Shown: piece by piece, positions 5,469-5,688 of the stretch | How the letters are laid out: every line of letters starts with the position of its first letter | Numbering within the stretch: the first letter of the stretch is position 1 | Assembly (NCBI GenBank): GCA_031283905.1 | Contig: JAITAW010000311.1 | Location: forward strand, 1-5,688 | Direction of reading: 5' to 3' | DNA from: Treponema sp. | Lineage (GTDB): Bacteria > Spirochaetota > Spirochaetia > Treponematales > Breznakiellaceae | DNA: 5,688 bases | Program-made: the position numbers and the translations under genes | Notes under the pieces: model-generated | The model's database searches: none | What the model was told of the DNA's origin: nothing | Seen by the model: only the letters and a program-made list of their open reading frames with translations

Positions 5469-5688
5469 ATGAAACGTAATAAGCCGTCATTGGCGTTTAT
5501 TTTTAGCGCCCTTTGTTTAATCACCCTTGTTTTGAGTATTGTAGCCATGTCTCTGGTCTTTTTTATAAGCCTCCGCAAGTTTTCTTATACTCAAATCACC
5601 GCAGCCACCAAAGAAAATACCGCCCACATGAGCGATCAGGCGGCCGCTATCATCGCCTCCCACGCGGCGCTTTTGGAGCATACGGCTG
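5469..5688 (+). CDS. N-terminus of a methyl-accepting chemotaxis protein, runs off the window
   Basis: The first 73 codons are open to the right edge with no stop. AAGGAG (5455-5460) sits eight bases before ATG 5469. The protein opens MKRNKPSLAF, followed by one long hydrophobic helix (about residues 9-34, FIFSALCLITLVLSIVAMSL and onward), then a polar alpha-helical stretch (SYTQITAATKENTAHMSDQA) leading outside the cell. This is the usual start of a chemoreceptor: short cytoplasmic N-terminus, first membrane helix, then the initial long helix of a periplasmic dCache-type sensor. The opening resembles MKCKPS of the decayed MCP upstream, which supports the family call. No HAMP or signalling domain is visible, so a different membrane sensor (histidine kinase, cyclase) remains possible. 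No promoter was identified nearby. Confidence 0.65.
   Translation, partial: MKRNKPSLAFIFSALCLITLVLSIVAMSLVFFISLRKFSYTQITAATKENTAHMSDQAAAIIASHAALLEHTA

Overview
The window holds one intact gene, one clearly dead gene, the first 73 codons of a third gene, and several stretches of non-coding DNA with regulatory-looking structure. The intact gene encodes a P-type ATPase of the plasma-membrane Ca2+ pump type (P2B). The other two are methyl-accepting chemotaxis proteins (MCPs): a decayed copy with stops and frameshifts, and a new MCP that runs off the right edge. Coding sequence is moderately GC-rich, ribosome binding sites are strong AGGAGG types, and promoters are sigma-70-like. An MCP-rich, motile bacterium is implied. 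The style of the MCPs (dCache sensor, HAMP, long helical signalling part) and the bacterial PMCA-type pump would fit a Treponema-like spirochaete. That is an inference from pattern memory, not proven by the window.

Layout. Positions 1-312 are non-coding: two near-identical 22-base repeats built from ACACT/AGTGT words (26-93), a strong 13-bp hairpin (131-163), and a second small dyad beside a weak promoter candidate (205-240). The ATPase occupies 313-3096, probably as a single-gene transcript. Positions 3097-3483 are non-coding: a GC-rich hairpin just after the ATPase, then a near-consensus promoter (TTGACA, 17 bases, TATTAT) with a long leader. The leader carries a hairpin, a four-run G-quadruplex motif and a 21-codon ORF. 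The dead MCP spans 3484-4949. It keeps recognisable dCache, membrane, HAMP and proximal signalling segments, but has two in-frame stops, at least three frame changes and a missing signalling tip.

Positions 4950-5468 are AT-rich. They hold another good promoter, a 36-codon ORF with a signal peptide, a palindrome, a 15-base poly(C) tract and a probable intrinsic terminator. The last MCP starts at 5469 with a good Shine-Dalgarno sequence.

How it fits together. The pump would export Ca2+ from the cytoplasm and shows no operon link to the MCPs. The two MCP copies open with similar residues (MKCKPS and MKRNKPS), so the dead copy may be an abandoned paralogue next to a live one. The most testable regulatory idea is the poly(C) tract about 100 bases upstream of the last MCP, which could vary in length. 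I found no CRISPR array, tRNA, rRNA, insertion sequence or convincing new multi-gene system.
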